Source of the DNA: SHAN690 sp038131955
GTDB taxonomy: Bacteria > Bacteroidota > Bacteroidia > Flavobacteriales_G > Salibacteraceae
Length of the DNA stretch: 64,000 bases
Direction of reading: 5' to 3'
NCBI GenBank assembly: GCA_038131955.1
Contig: JAYPQK010000002.1
Coordinates: forward strand, 310,001-374,000
The position numbers were made by a program, and so were the translations under genes. Shown here piece after piece: positions 1 to 7,803 of the stretch (positions are counted from its first letter, which is position 1; the number at the start of each line of letters is the position of its first letter). The notes under the pieces were generated by a model. That model was not told the origin of the DNA. It was given only the letters and a program-made list of their open reading frames with translations, and made no database searches.

Positions 1-2
1 GG

Positions 3-254
3 GGTAGATCGTTCTGGTATGGCCAGCTAAGCGCCATCGTTGAGCCTCTAGCCGGCGTAGCAGGTGCCGCCGCGGTTATTTTCTTTGAACCTATCCTACC
101 CTACGCCTTAGCCTTCGCTGCCGGTGCGATGATCTATGTGGTTATCGAAGAAGTAGTTCCGGAAGCCCAGCGGGACAAATACACCGATATCGCCACGCTG
201 GGCTTTATAGGCGGATTCTTGGTGATGATGTCGTTGGATGTAGCGCTGGGTTAA
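3..254 (+). CDS. ZIP family metal transporter, C-terminal part
   Basis: The window opens inside this gene; only the last 83 residues are present, ending in TAA at 252-254. They contain two hydrophobic helices, a helix with His/Glu-type metal ligands reduced to E residues (IVEPLAG), the segment AGAMIYVVIEEVVPEAQ and the ending GFLVMMSLDVALG, which are characteristic of ZIP transporters of the GufA/ZIP11/ZupT branch. These are inner membrane permeases that import zinc or other divalent metals. The family assignment rests on these motifs. The 5' part, start and upstream context lie outside the window. Confidence 0.85.
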   Translation, partial: GRSFWYGQLSAIVEPLAGVAGAAAVIFFEPILPYALAFAAGAMIYVVIEEVVPEAQRDKYTDIATLGFIGGFLVMMSLDVALG

Positions 255-338
255 CAATGATCAATACTCAATGAAATCATCAATTAAACATTGAAATCAT
301 CAAATAAACATTGAAAATTGAATATTGAATATTGAGAA
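255..338. repeat. AT-rich spacer with a 20-bp tandem repeat
   Basis: This gap holds two near-identical 20-bp units at 272-291 and 292-311 (each beginning TGAAATCATCAA), followed by a degenerate third unit built from ATTGAATATTGAA. Related ATTGAAAATT/ATATTGAG text recurs at about 50811-50850 and, inverted, near 59206-59232. It lies between two convergent genes. No coding potential or terminator hairpin was seen. Confidence 0.7.
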
Positions 339-896
339 TCACTCCCCCCATCCCGGTACGCCGTAATCCGCTGGATTCCCGCCTTGTGGGACGAAGATCA
401 TGGCTTCTGAATTGAGGCAGTAGCGCAATCCTCTTGGGGGCGGTCCGTCGTTGAAGACGTGTCCTAGGTGACTGCCACTCTTGCTATCTAAGATCTCAAT
501 GCGTTGCATTCCGTGGGTTCGATCCATGCGATAGATGATGGCATCGGGTTCGATCGGGGCGAAGAAGGATGGCCAACCGCAACCGGAGTCGTACTTGGCA
601 TCAGATAGGAACAAGGGTTGACCGCTGGCTGCACTATAGTAGGTGCCCACGTCTTTGTTCTTGTAGTACTTGCCCGTAAACGCTTGCTCTGTCGCCGCTT
701 GACGCAAGATCTGATACTGCTCTTCGGACAGCATTTCCTTCCACTCTTCATCTGAGCGCTTCACTTCCAACGGAAGCGCCTCCCCTTCTTCATAGACCTT
801 TTCGATCAAATCGTATCCTTCCATTCTTTCTTTGCTTTGTCCGCAGGCAGTGCTGAGCAGTGCTGCCAATATCAAGGTTAAACTTACTCTCATCAT
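339..896 (-). CDS. msrB: Peptide-methionine (R)-S-oxide reductase MsrB, lipoprotein
   Basis: MsrB reduces the R epimer of methionine sulfoxide in proteins. The 185-residue product starts with a lipoprotein signal ending at Cys18 (LSTAC), so it should act outside the cytoplasm. The MsrB core spans about residues 45-180: the GCGWPSF motif has Cys106, the usual resolving position, and RYCLNS has the catalytic Cys160. The two CxxC zinc pairs found in many MsrBs are absent (YYSAASGQPLF and DSKSGSHLGHVF are at those places), so this is a zinc-free form. It lies 32 bases after the GLPGLI-like gene and is probably cotranscribed with it. A second ATG follows directly at 893. A lipoprotein MsrA is encoded at 36306-36980. 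Confidence 0.95.
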   Translation of the reverse strand: MMRVSLTLILAALLSTACGQSKERMEGYDLIEKVYEEGEALPLEVKRSDEEWKEMLSEEQYQILRQAATEQAFTGKYYKNKDVGTYYSAASGQPLFLSDAKYDSGCGWPSFFAPIEPDAIIYRMDRTHGMQRIEILDSKSGSHLGHVFNDGPPPRGLRYCLNSEAMIFVPQGGNPADYGVPGWGE

Positions 897-928
897 GGAT
901 TAAACTATCATCGAACTGAAATTGTTCG

Positions 929-1549
929 TCAGTTCAATATCCTTTGAAGATCAGCTTCGCGAATCCTTACAGCTCGCTCTGGCAAAGTGAAATACGTTCC
1001 ATCTAGTTGCTCTTCGACCACGCGCTTCGCCGAGAACCTCATGTGGATGCCATTGCGCCAGAGGTCAAACTGCAGGGGTAAGTACACCAGCCCAGGGAAG
1101 TCGACCTTGAGCGGATTGCGGTATTTCTCATTCACCCATACCGTCTGATGATTTCCCTCTGCTGACTGTAAGTAGTATTCCTCACATTTCCAGCCTGCGA
1201 TCTCGCGCTCACCTTCCTTAGCAACTACCCGGTGCTTATGGGCTCCGCTACCCACGGGGGCCGCTAGGAACACCTGTCGCTCCATGAAGTCGAAGACCTG
1301 ATAGACCGTATCGATCTTGGCGGGATGGATCCAAACCAACGGACCTCCGAGGGCCGATGATTGCTGCATTCGATAACTCGATCCTTTGGCGAGAAGTGTC
1401 ATTTGCTGAGGAAGTGCCAATTCCGCCCCTTCCATGCCATCCGGAAAACTCAAGTATTCTACTTGATAGTGGATCCTTCCTTCGAACGGACGCTGTGCTT
1501 GCTTTGATGATGCAACCAGTAGACAACAAGCGATCAAAAGGATGCGCAT
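929..1549 (-). CDS. GLPGLI/DUF4412-like secreted protein
   Basis: A 206-residue protein with an N-terminal signal peptide (about residues 1-18). It follows the pattern of Bacteroidota GLPGLI/DUF4412-type proteins: an early FEGRIHYQVEY strand, a stretch on loss-of-fold residues, IAGWKCEEYYL in the middle, VWVNEKYRNPLKV, and a final pair of strands with a proline-rich FPGLVYLPL. The biochemical role of these periplasmic proteins is unknown. It starts one base after dapA ends and precedes msrB, so all three are likely one leftward transcript. The family call is from pattern only. Confidence 0.7.
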   Translation of the reverse strand: MRILLIACCLLVASSKQAQRPFEGRIHYQVEYLSFPDGMEGAELALPQQMTLLAKGSSYRMQQSSALGGPLVWIHPAKIDTVYQVFDFMERQVFLAAPVGSGAHKHRVVAKEGEREIAGWKCEEYYLQSAEGNHQTVWVNEKYRNPLKVDFPGLVYLPLQFDLWRNGIHMRFSAKRVVEEQLDGTYFTLPERAVRIREADLQRILN

Positions 1550-1550
1550 A

Positions 1551-2432
1551 TCAGGCGTTTTGGATGGATTCGATCTGGTTCTCGAGTTTCTGGTACAGCT
1601 CCTTGCTCACGGGCACCAATGGCAGACGCAAGTGCTGTTCGCAAACCCCCAAGATCTCCAACGCCGCCTTGATTCCACCTGGATTGCCTTCTGCGAAGAG
1701 CAAGTAGATAAAATCAATGACGAGGTAGTGGAGTCTTCGAGCTTCGTCATAATCGCCCTTCTTGCAGGCCCGTGCAATGTCTGAGAATTGCTTTGGGAAT
1801 GCATTGGCGATCACAGAAATGATGCCATCTCCACCGAGCGACATATGAGGAACGATCAGTGGATCATCGCCACTCAGCACCAAAAAGTCATCCGGACGAC
1901 GCTTGATGATTGCTCCAACTTGATCCAAATCCCCCGACGCTTCTTTTACCGCCACGATCTTGTCGTGCTTCGCCAAGGTCAGCGTGGTTTCGGGCGACAT
2001 ATTTGACGAGGTACGACCCGGGACATTGTACAGAATGATCGGCAACGGACTCGCATCGGCTAGGGCTTGGTAATGCGCAACGATACCCGCTTGAGTAGGC
2101 TTGTTGTAATATGGGCTTGCTGACAGAATACCATCGACATTCCTCAGATCTATCTTCTCAAAACCTTCGATCAGCGCTCGCGTATTGTTGCCTCCGTGTC
2201 CGAATACGATCGGGAGTCGACCATCATTGACGTCGACCACACAGTCGAGCACTTCTTGTTTCTCTGACGCAGTCAACGTAGCGCTCTCGCCTGTGGTACC
2301 CTGCACCACGAGGTATTCCACCCCTCCTTCGATCAAGTGCTCTGTGAGTTTCTCGAGGCCAACAAAATCTACTTCTCCATTCTTTTTGAAAGGCGTCACC
2401 ATGGCGACACCGGTAACGCTAAAGTTTTTCAT
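1551..2432 (-). CDS. dapA: 4-hydroxy-tetrahydrodipicolinate synthase
   Basis: DapA condenses pyruvate with aspartate semialdehyde in the diaminopimelate/lysine pathway in the cytoplasm. The 293 residues are the normal length of the family and form a single TIM barrel. GTTGES at 45-50 binds the pyruvate carboxylate, Tyr135 in YNVPGRT is the proton-relay tyrosine, and Lys163 in VAVKEASGD is the Schiff-base lysine. The start overlaps the stop of the DUF6913 gene upstream by 4 bases, indicating translational coupling. Confidence 0.97.
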   Translation of the reverse strand: MKNFSVTGVAMVTPFKKNGEVDFVGLEKLTEHLIEGGVEYLVVQGTTGESATLTASEKQEVLDCVVDVNDGRLPIVFGHGGNNTRALIEGFEKIDLRNVDGILSASPYYNKPTQAGIVAHYQALADASPLPIILYNVPGRTSSNMSPETTLTLAKHDKIVAVKEASGDLDQVGAIIKRRPDDFLVLSGDDPLIVPHMSLGGDGIISVIANAFPKQFSDIARACKKGDYDEARRLHYLVIDFIYLLFAEGNPGGIKAALEILGVCEQHLRLPLVPVSKELYQKLENQIESIQNA

Positions 2433-2971
2433 GCTGCGTTGGATGTATTCAAGTTCACTAGGTAGTGATCCATATGGTGGATCAATTTTCTGACGTCGGG
2501 ATCTCCTTTCAAATCGATCATCAAGTCTAAAAGATACGATCGATCATCGTGCTTTTCCCCTGCTTTCCATTTAGCGTTGATCTTAGAAATGACCACATCG
2601 CAAGGAAATGCTGCACCACGTGAAAGATCGATCAATACGTCGTATTCCTTCTTCAATCCACTCACCAATTCATCGCTCACCGCCTTCCCTGCGAAATTGA
2701 AATCCTTTCGCATGAAAGGAATATCCTTCGGGAAGCCTTGATATGCATCCAGAGACTTCTTGTTGGTAAAGTATAGGAAGAGATCAACGGAACGCATACC
2801 GCGTTTTCGCCACTCTTTCACGTAGGTATTGATGTGTGAGAATGATTCACCGGGTTGGTATACCGCAACGATCGCCACATCACGAATGTACGCCCCCTGA
2901 ACCAAGGAAGGACTCCTGTCCGAGTCTTTGATGGCTCGCTTCATAAAGTATCGCGCAAGGGGCTTGATCAT
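2429..2971 (-). CDS. DUF6913-like conserved protein
   Basis: A cytoplasmic-looking 180-residue protein of a Bacteroidota family with no known function that is often found beside dapA. It has no signal peptide or membrane segment. The visible pattern is a basic N-terminal helix (KPLARYFMKRAIKD), a strand VAIVAVYQ, FLYFTNKK, and DVLIDLSRGAAFPCDVV. An upstream in-frame ATG at 3007 exists, but the start at 2971 fits the usual beginning of the family better. It overlaps dapA by 4 bases. Confidence 0.75.
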   Translation of the reverse strand: MIKPLARYFMKRAIKDSDRSPSLVQGAYIRDVAIVAVYQPGESFSHINTYVKEWRKRGMRSVDLFLYFTNKKSLDAYQGFPKDIPFMRKDFNFAGKAVSDELVSGLKKEYDVLIDLSRGAAFPCDVVISKINAKWKAGEKHDDRSYLLDLMIDLKGDPDVRKLIHHMDHYLVNLNTSNAA

Positions 2972-3013
2972 GAGTGCAAAATAGATGAAATCCTTTCTTC
3001 CGGACAACCCATC

Positions 3014-3904
3014 TTAGCGGAGATTCTGGTCCTCTGGCGGATCGTTATAGATCTTATCGCGAGCATCAGCCTTCACCTCAACGTCTTCTACAAATTGCCA
3101 CTTTCCACGCTTCCATACAAAGGCATCGAACTTCAATACCGGAATGTAGAATTCATGCATTCCTTCCAGATCGGTTTGCATCGGAACGAGTTGATTGAAG
3201 ACAAAGCGTTTCTTCTTTTCGTCGTAGCGAAGGGAGACAGAAGCGTCCGATTTGTACTGCATGATATACCTCCGAATGTTTCGCTCATGCGGACAGTCGA
3301 AAATGTCTGCTCCAAACCGAATCCCTCGATTCGTGATGCGCATGACGTCGATCACCTTGATGTTGGAATAGGCATCGTGACCGTCCCAGCCAAGAAGCAT
3401 GTACGCTCTCTTTCGCTTGCGTCCTTTCTTACTCGGAATGATCTTATAGTAGAGGCATCCGTACCAATCTCGATCATTGAAGACCTTGCGGTACTCCTCT
3501 TCCAGGTCTCGAAACCCCTTATTCAGCTCGATCACCCTGTTGGACTTGGTCTTCTTGTCGTAGTACTGGATGAAACAGTAGTACTTATTTGTCTGATCAT
3601 CCATTGGAAGATTCCAATTGATCATCCTAAAATAACCGTCGCCACTGCGTAGATCGGCAATAGCAGGGATCCTATCGAAAGGGGTGTCAAAGCTCTCTCG
3701 GTGCTGGAGAGCGTCGCGCATGAAGTGCAGGAAATCTGTATTGGCTTCGATCCGTTCTGCCTCGGTTTCGGCTTCGAGAACGGTCTGTCGAAGCAACACC
3801 AACTGCTTGATCTTGGCTTTTAAGGTAATGGCAGGTTCATCGTCCTCAGCCAGAGACAACAGCGGAATGAAAGCAAGCGCAATAAGGAATATCGTACGGA
3901 TCAT
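3014..3904 (-). CDS. Secreted protein of unknown function
   Basis: A 296-residue protein with a clear signal peptide (MIRTIFLIALAFIPLLSLAE); the ATG at 3904 is chosen because the 11-residue upstream extension would precede the signal peptide. The mature part begins with a helical segment and continues with alternating strands rich in aromatic and basic residues (YYCFIQYYDKKTKSNRV, YMLLGWDGHDAY, YYKIIPSKKGRKRKR). I do not recognise a domain; similar proteins appear in Bacteroidota genomes as conserved hypotheticals. It is upstream of DUF6913-dapA on the same strand and may belong to the same transcript. Confidence 0.75.
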   Translation of the reverse strand: MIRTIFLIALAFIPLLSLAEDDEPAITLKAKIKQLVLLRQTVLEAETEAERIEANTDFLHFMRDALQHRESFDTPFDRIPAIADLRSGDGYFRMINWNLPMDDQTNKYYCFIQYYDKKTKSNRVIELNKGFRDLEEEYRKVFNDRDWYGCLYYKIIPSKKGRKRKRAYMLLGWDGHDAYSNIKVIDVMRITNRGIRFGADIFDCPHERNIRRYIMQYKSDASVSLRYDEKKKRFVFNQLVPMQTDLEGMHEFYIPVLKFDAFVWKRGKWQFVEDVEVKADARDKIYNDPPEDQNLR

Positions 3905-3966
3905 CGCTACGAAGATTGTACGATTAACGCAGCACAATCGTGCTTGGTGTGAAAAGTAATTGACGA

Positions 3967-4314
3967 TTAAAGGTGAAGAAACTCCTTCTTCGCTGTCAAT
4001 TCTTCCTCACTCTCACGGAAATCAGGATCGTCAACGCAGCAATCGACTGGACAAACAGCCGCGCATTGAGGCTCGTCGTGGAAGCCCACACACTCGGTAC
4101 ATTTATCCGTCACGATGTAGTACACATCCATCGACTTTGGTTCATTCTCGTCGTCAGCATCTGCCGTAGTTCCATTCCTGCCTTCCACCGTACCAGAAAG
4201 GTCAGTTCCATCAGAAAAGCGCCACTCGACGCCTCCTTCGTAGATTGCATTGTTGGGACATTCTGGCTCGCATGCACCGCAGTTGATGCATTCGTCTGTG
4301 ATCATAATTGCCAT
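3967..4314 (-). CDS. Two-cluster [4Fe-4S] ferredoxin
   Basis: A 115-residue acidic ferredoxin, a cytoplasmic electron carrier. The first cluster motif uses Cys9, Cys12, Cys15 and Cys19 (CINCGACEPEC). The second uses Cys72, Cys75, Cys84 and Cys88 with the long spacing of the Alv/Chromatium type (CTEC...PQCAAVC), and two more Cys at 92-93. Between them is an approximately 35-residue acidic insert (TADADDENEPK) that is longer than in minimal ferredoxins. A promoter-like TACTTTCG lies upstream on the minus strand. Confidence 0.93.
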   Translation of the reverse strand: MAIMITDECINCGACEPECPNNAIYEGGVEWRFSDGTDLSGTVEGRNGTTADADDENEPKSMDVYYIVTDKCTECVGFHDEPQCAAVCPVDCCVDDPDFRESEEELTAKKEFLHL

Positions 4315-4384
4315 AGCGATCGGATGGTTTTTGAATTCGTTGCGAAAGTAACGCGTGTGATCCTAAAAATGTTTCTAAACTAAC

Positions 4385-5482
4385 TCAAACATTGAATCGG
4401 AAGTGCATGACGTCGCCGTCCTTGACGATGTACTCCTTTCCTTCAATATGGAGTTTACCGGCATCACGAGCGGCTGATTCTGAGCCGAACTGGATATAAT
4501 CGTCATAGCCGATCACTTCAGCGCGAATAAAGCCTTTCTCAAAATCTGTGTGGATCACGCCAGCTGCCTGAGGTGCCTTCATGCCTTCCTTGATGGTCCA
4601 AGCGCGCACCTCCTTCACTCCGGCTGTGAAATAGGTTTGCAGTCTTAGCAATCTATATGCGCTGCGGATCAATTTACTCACGCCTGGTTCTTTCAAACCA
4701 AGGTCTTCCAGGAACATTTGACGCTCCTCATAGGTCTCCAATGAAGCGATGTCGGCTTCAATTCCGACACCCAGTACCAATACCTCGGCGTTCTCGTTCT
4801 TGGTCGCTTCCTTAACGGCTTCCACGTGCGCATTTCCGGAGACCACTGAACCCTCTTCCACGTTGCAGACGTACATCACCGGCTTATCGGTCAGTAACCA
4901 CAAGTCTTTTACGATCTCACGCTCCTTTTCATCCACAGGAGCCGAACGAGCCGATTTCCCTTCTTCCAAGTGGGTACGAAACTTCTCGTAGATATCGAAC
5001 ACCTTCTTGGCTTCCTTCTCGCCTACCTGAGCTTGCTTCTTCACCTTATCGATGCGCTTCTGGAGCGTTTCCAAGTCTTTCAACTGGAGTTCCATATCGA
5101 TGACCTCCTTGTCGCGCACAGGATCCACGCTGCCGTCTACGTGAACGACGTTTCCATCTTCAAAGCATCGTAGGACATGGATGATGGCGTCGCATTCGCG
5201 GATATTGCCCAAGAATTGGTTACCCAATCCTTCGCCTTTGCTCGCGCCCTTCACCAAGCCCGCAATATCCACGATCTCGATGGTCGTAGGCATGATGCGC
5301 TCTGGATTCACAAGATCCGCCAAGGCATTCAGACGATCGTCAGGAACGCTTATGGTGCCCACATTAGGTTCGATGGTACAAAAAGGAAAGTTGGCTGCCT
5401 GAGCCTTTGCGTTGCTAAGACAGTTGAACAAAGTAGACTTACCTACATTAGGAAGACCGACGATACCACACTTGAGAGCCAT
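4385..5482 (-). CDS. ychF: Redox-regulated ATPase/GTPase YchF (Obg/OLA1 family)
   Basis: YchF is a ribosome-associated P-loop NTPase that prefers ATP. From the chosen start (MALKCGIVGLPN) the protein has 365 residues, the usual length. The G1 motif GLPNVGKST lies near residues 8-16, G3 DIAGLV near 75, then a coiled-coil insertion (about 130-210) and a C-terminal TGS domain (about 280-365). The in-frame ATG at 5503 was rejected because it adds seven residues unlike the family and lies between the promoter box and the conserved start. Confidence 0.96.
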   Translation of the reverse strand: MALKCGIVGLPNVGKSTLFNCLSNAKAQAANFPFCTIEPNVGTISVPDDRLNALADLVNPERIMPTTIEIVDIAGLVKGASKGEGLGNQFLGNIRECDAIIHVLRCFEDGNVVHVDGSVDPVRDKEVIDMELQLKDLETLQKRIDKVKKQAQVGEKEAKKVFDIYEKFRTHLEEGKSARSAPVDEKEREIVKDLWLLTDKPVMYVCNVEEGSVVSGNAHVEAVKEATKNENAEVLVLGVGIEADIASLETYEERQMFLEDLGLKEPGVSKLIRSAYRLLRLQTYFTAGVKEVRAWTIKEGMKAPQAAGVIHTDFEKGFIRAEVIGYDDYIQFGSESAARDAGKLHIEGKEYIVKDGDVMHFRFNV

Positions 5483-5500
5483 AGACTTGAAATTGGGCGG

Positions 5501-5508
5501 CAAATGTA
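5501..5508 (-). promoter_or_regulatory. Promoter -7 box of ychF
   Basis: On the minus strand these bases read TACATTTG, an exact match to the Bacteroidota consensus TAnnTTTG. The box ends 18 bases before the ychF start codon at 5482, giving a short leader. No convincing -33 TTG was identified. Confidence 0.55.
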
Positions 5509-5517
5509 GGTGAAATG

Positions 5518-7746
5518 TCAGCGAATCAGCGTGACCTTTTCCTTCACTTCGATCACCGGCAGATCTGTGCAGACGGTGGTCGCCCGTGCGTGATAGAAAT
5601 ACGTTCCCGGAGTAGCCGGATCACCGGAGGGCAGGGCGCCATCCCAAAGGTCATTTGCGAAGGTGGCGTTGAAGACCGACATTCCCCAGCGATTGTACAC
5701 TTCACAAGAATACTCACGGATCAGCTCCGGCGCAACAAAGCGCATCCCGAAGGCGTCGTTGATACCATCCGCATTGGGCGTGAACACATTGGGAGCGATA
5801 AAGAAGCTGTCGCGACTCAGAGGAAAGAAATCCACGCGGATCGAGTCGGCGGATGCGCAGCCCTCTTGTGATGCTTCGAGGATGAAAACACCGGTATCTG
5901 CCACTGTGATATACGTAGCGGTATCACCTGTGGACCAGCGTCTTGAAGAGGTTCCCGTTTCTGTTCCGATTCGGACCTCTTGCCCAGCGCACAACAAACG
6001 ATCCTCGCCCAACTCAAACGAAGGGGTGATCCCGAGCGTCAGATCAATAGAATCACGGAATTCACAACTCGCCGAGCGCACGGTAACCGAATAGATGCCC
6101 GTACTATCGAAGGTGACTGTCGGCCCGAACACTCCGTTGCTCCACTCATAGGACAAAGCCGTCGGCATAGACGCTGTGACCGAATAGGCTTCTACATCAC
6201 AAAACCTAAGGATCGAATCTGAGAGGCTGAAGTATTCAACCCCAATTGATACGCTGTCGGTATCCGCGCACCAATCATTCCGAGCCACCACCCAATATAT
6301 TCCCGAAGAGTCTACAAGGAGGTTTTGCGAAGTGTCACCGGTACTCCAAAAGATGCCCGTTGCCCCGGATTGTAATACAGAGATCGTCTCCGCCTGACAA
6401 AAGACGGTATCAGAAAGGGGAACTATTGTCACCGGGCGAAATCGCACATCGATGCTATCAGTGAGCTCACACTCTTGCAAGGTCAAAGTCACCGTGTACA
6501 AGCCATCACTGGTGATGCCCAGCGAATCGATGGTATCTCCCGTACTCCACAGCGTGCTTCCATCAGGATTATAGACGCTCAATTCAACGGTGCCATCACA
6601 AAGCACCGTATCCTCAAAGCTGGACGTCAGGTAGGCCATTTCAATGTAGACGTAGTCGGTATCGATGCAAACGCCCGATGCAGCGACCAAGTTGTAGTAC
6701 CCAGAGGTGTCGATCGTGATATTGGGTGTAGTGTCACCGGTGTTCCACAGGTAGAATTCTGCTCCCACCGGACCTTCGATCACGAACTCGTCATCGCAGA
6801 TGCTGGTATCGGAAAGTAGGTCGAGCACAAAGGGAAAGATGTTGACATCCACCGTATCATAAGCGGTGTCGCAGCCGAGGATCTTGAGAACCACGTAGGT
6901 GGTGGAGTCGTCCGGAGATGCCCAAGGGGCGTTGGATGTTGAATCACTAAGCGAGGTACTCGGGGACCAGAGATAGCTCAAGGAAGGATCTCCTGCTTCG
7001 AGCTGAACCGAGTCTCCCGGACAAAGCAGATATGCCGTGAGGTTGTTAGAAAGACTGCTCGATTCGAACGGTCCACAGAAGCCTTGGTTGTTGACTGCAC
7101 CGCCCGTAGTGCCTAGAAATCCCCAATGGACCAAGTTATCGCCATTGAACACGCCGATCAGGTCTACACCAAGGGTGATCCTGAGGAAGCAGTCGAAATA
7201 CACCCGCATGGTATCGCTCACCGGGTCCCAGGTTACGCGGAATGAGTGAGGAACGCCATCCTCGATGTTACCGGAGGTAGGTAGAGCCGGAATAGGTCCG
7301 GTCAGCGCATTTCCGGCATTGTGATTCACCGGAGCATTCTGGAAGATGCCGAGGTGATCAGCTGTGATATCACCCAATTCAGTATTCTGCCACGTATCGA
7401 TCTCAATTCCTAAGGTGTTGGATGTAAACCCACTTCCCTCAAAACCGATCGAACCACCAGGTGTCCCGATCAATGTACCCGACAGAGAGCCTCTAAGAAC
7501 GAACACCATTCCATCTGCCCCACCATCGTTGTCGCCCAACGAAACATCAAAGGATATATCCAATCCATTATTGAGATCAATCGCCGTCTGCTCGTAGGCA
7601 TACCCTCCTTGGAAGGTATTGAGGTCGGTGAGTTGATAACAATCGCCGCCCAGGGTATCGGTAGAACCTCCAATGGTGATCTGCGCCTTAATAGGAAACG
7701 TGCACCCGATCGTGAGAAGCAAGAAAAGAAAAAGGATGCGCGACAT
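5518..7746 (-). CDS. T9SS type B secreted protein with L-type lectin-like domain
   Basis: A 742-residue surface or secreted protein. From the start at 7746 it has a signal peptide (MSRILFLFLLLTIGCTF), followed by an approximately 210-residue domain resembling bacterial L-type lectins (DISFDVSLGDNDGGADGMVFVL, GIEIDTWQN, HSFRVTWDP). Six modules of about 70-75 residues follow, each centred on a W-S-T-G-D-T motif. The last approximately 90 residues (PNVFTPNADGINDAF, YNRWG, VFN, WDG, GTYFYH) are the gliding-associated type B sorting domain recognised by T9SS. It is the downstream member of a tandem pair, 57 bases after its neighbour. A role in adhesion or polysaccharide binding is inferred. Confidence 0.93.
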   Translation of the reverse strand: MSRILFLFLLLTIGCTFPIKAQITIGGSTDTLGGDCYQLTDLNTFQGGYAYEQTAIDLNNGLDISFDVSLGDNDGGADGMVFVLRGSLSGTLIGTPGGSIGFEGSGFTSNTLGIEIDTWQNTELGDITADHLGIFQNAPVNHNAGNALTGPIPALPTSGNIEDGVPHSFRVTWDPVSDTMRVYFDCFLRITLGVDLIGVFNGDNLVHWGFLGTTGGAVNNQGFCGPFESSSLSNNLTAYLLCPGDSVQLEAGDPSLSYLWSPSTSLSDSTSNAPWASPDDSTTYVVLKILGCDTAYDTVDVNIFPFVLDLLSDTSICDDEFVIEGPVGAEFYLWNTGDTTPNITIDTSGYYNLVAASGVCIDTDYVYIEMAYLTSSFEDTVLCDGTVELSVYNPDGSTLWSTGDTIDSLGITSDGLYTVTLTLQECELTDSIDVRFRPVTIVPLSDTVFCQAETISVLQSGATGIFWSTGDTSQNLLVDSSGIYWVVARNDWCADTDSVSIGVEYFSLSDSILRFCDVEAYSVTASMPTALSYEWSNGVFGPTVTFDSTGIYSVTVRSASCEFRDSIDLTLGITPSFELGEDRLLCAGQEVRIGTETGTSSRRWSTGDTATYITVADTGVFILEASQEGCASADSIRVDFFPLSRDSFFIAPNVFTPNADGINDAFGMRFVAPELIREYSCEVYNRWGMSVFNATFANDLWDGALPSGDPATPGTYFYHARATTVCTDLPVIEVKEKVTLIR

Positions 7747-7803
7747 GTTAAGGTTGTAAATACTATAACTCAAAACTAGTCTTTTCAGGCGCTGCTATTA
7801 CAG

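Noticed and set aside
2855..3652. 265-residue plus-strand reading frame
   Set aside because: It is the antisense of the secreted protein at 3014-3904 and of the start of the DUF6913 gene; no signal, no family pattern, and its residues are biased as expected from a shadow.
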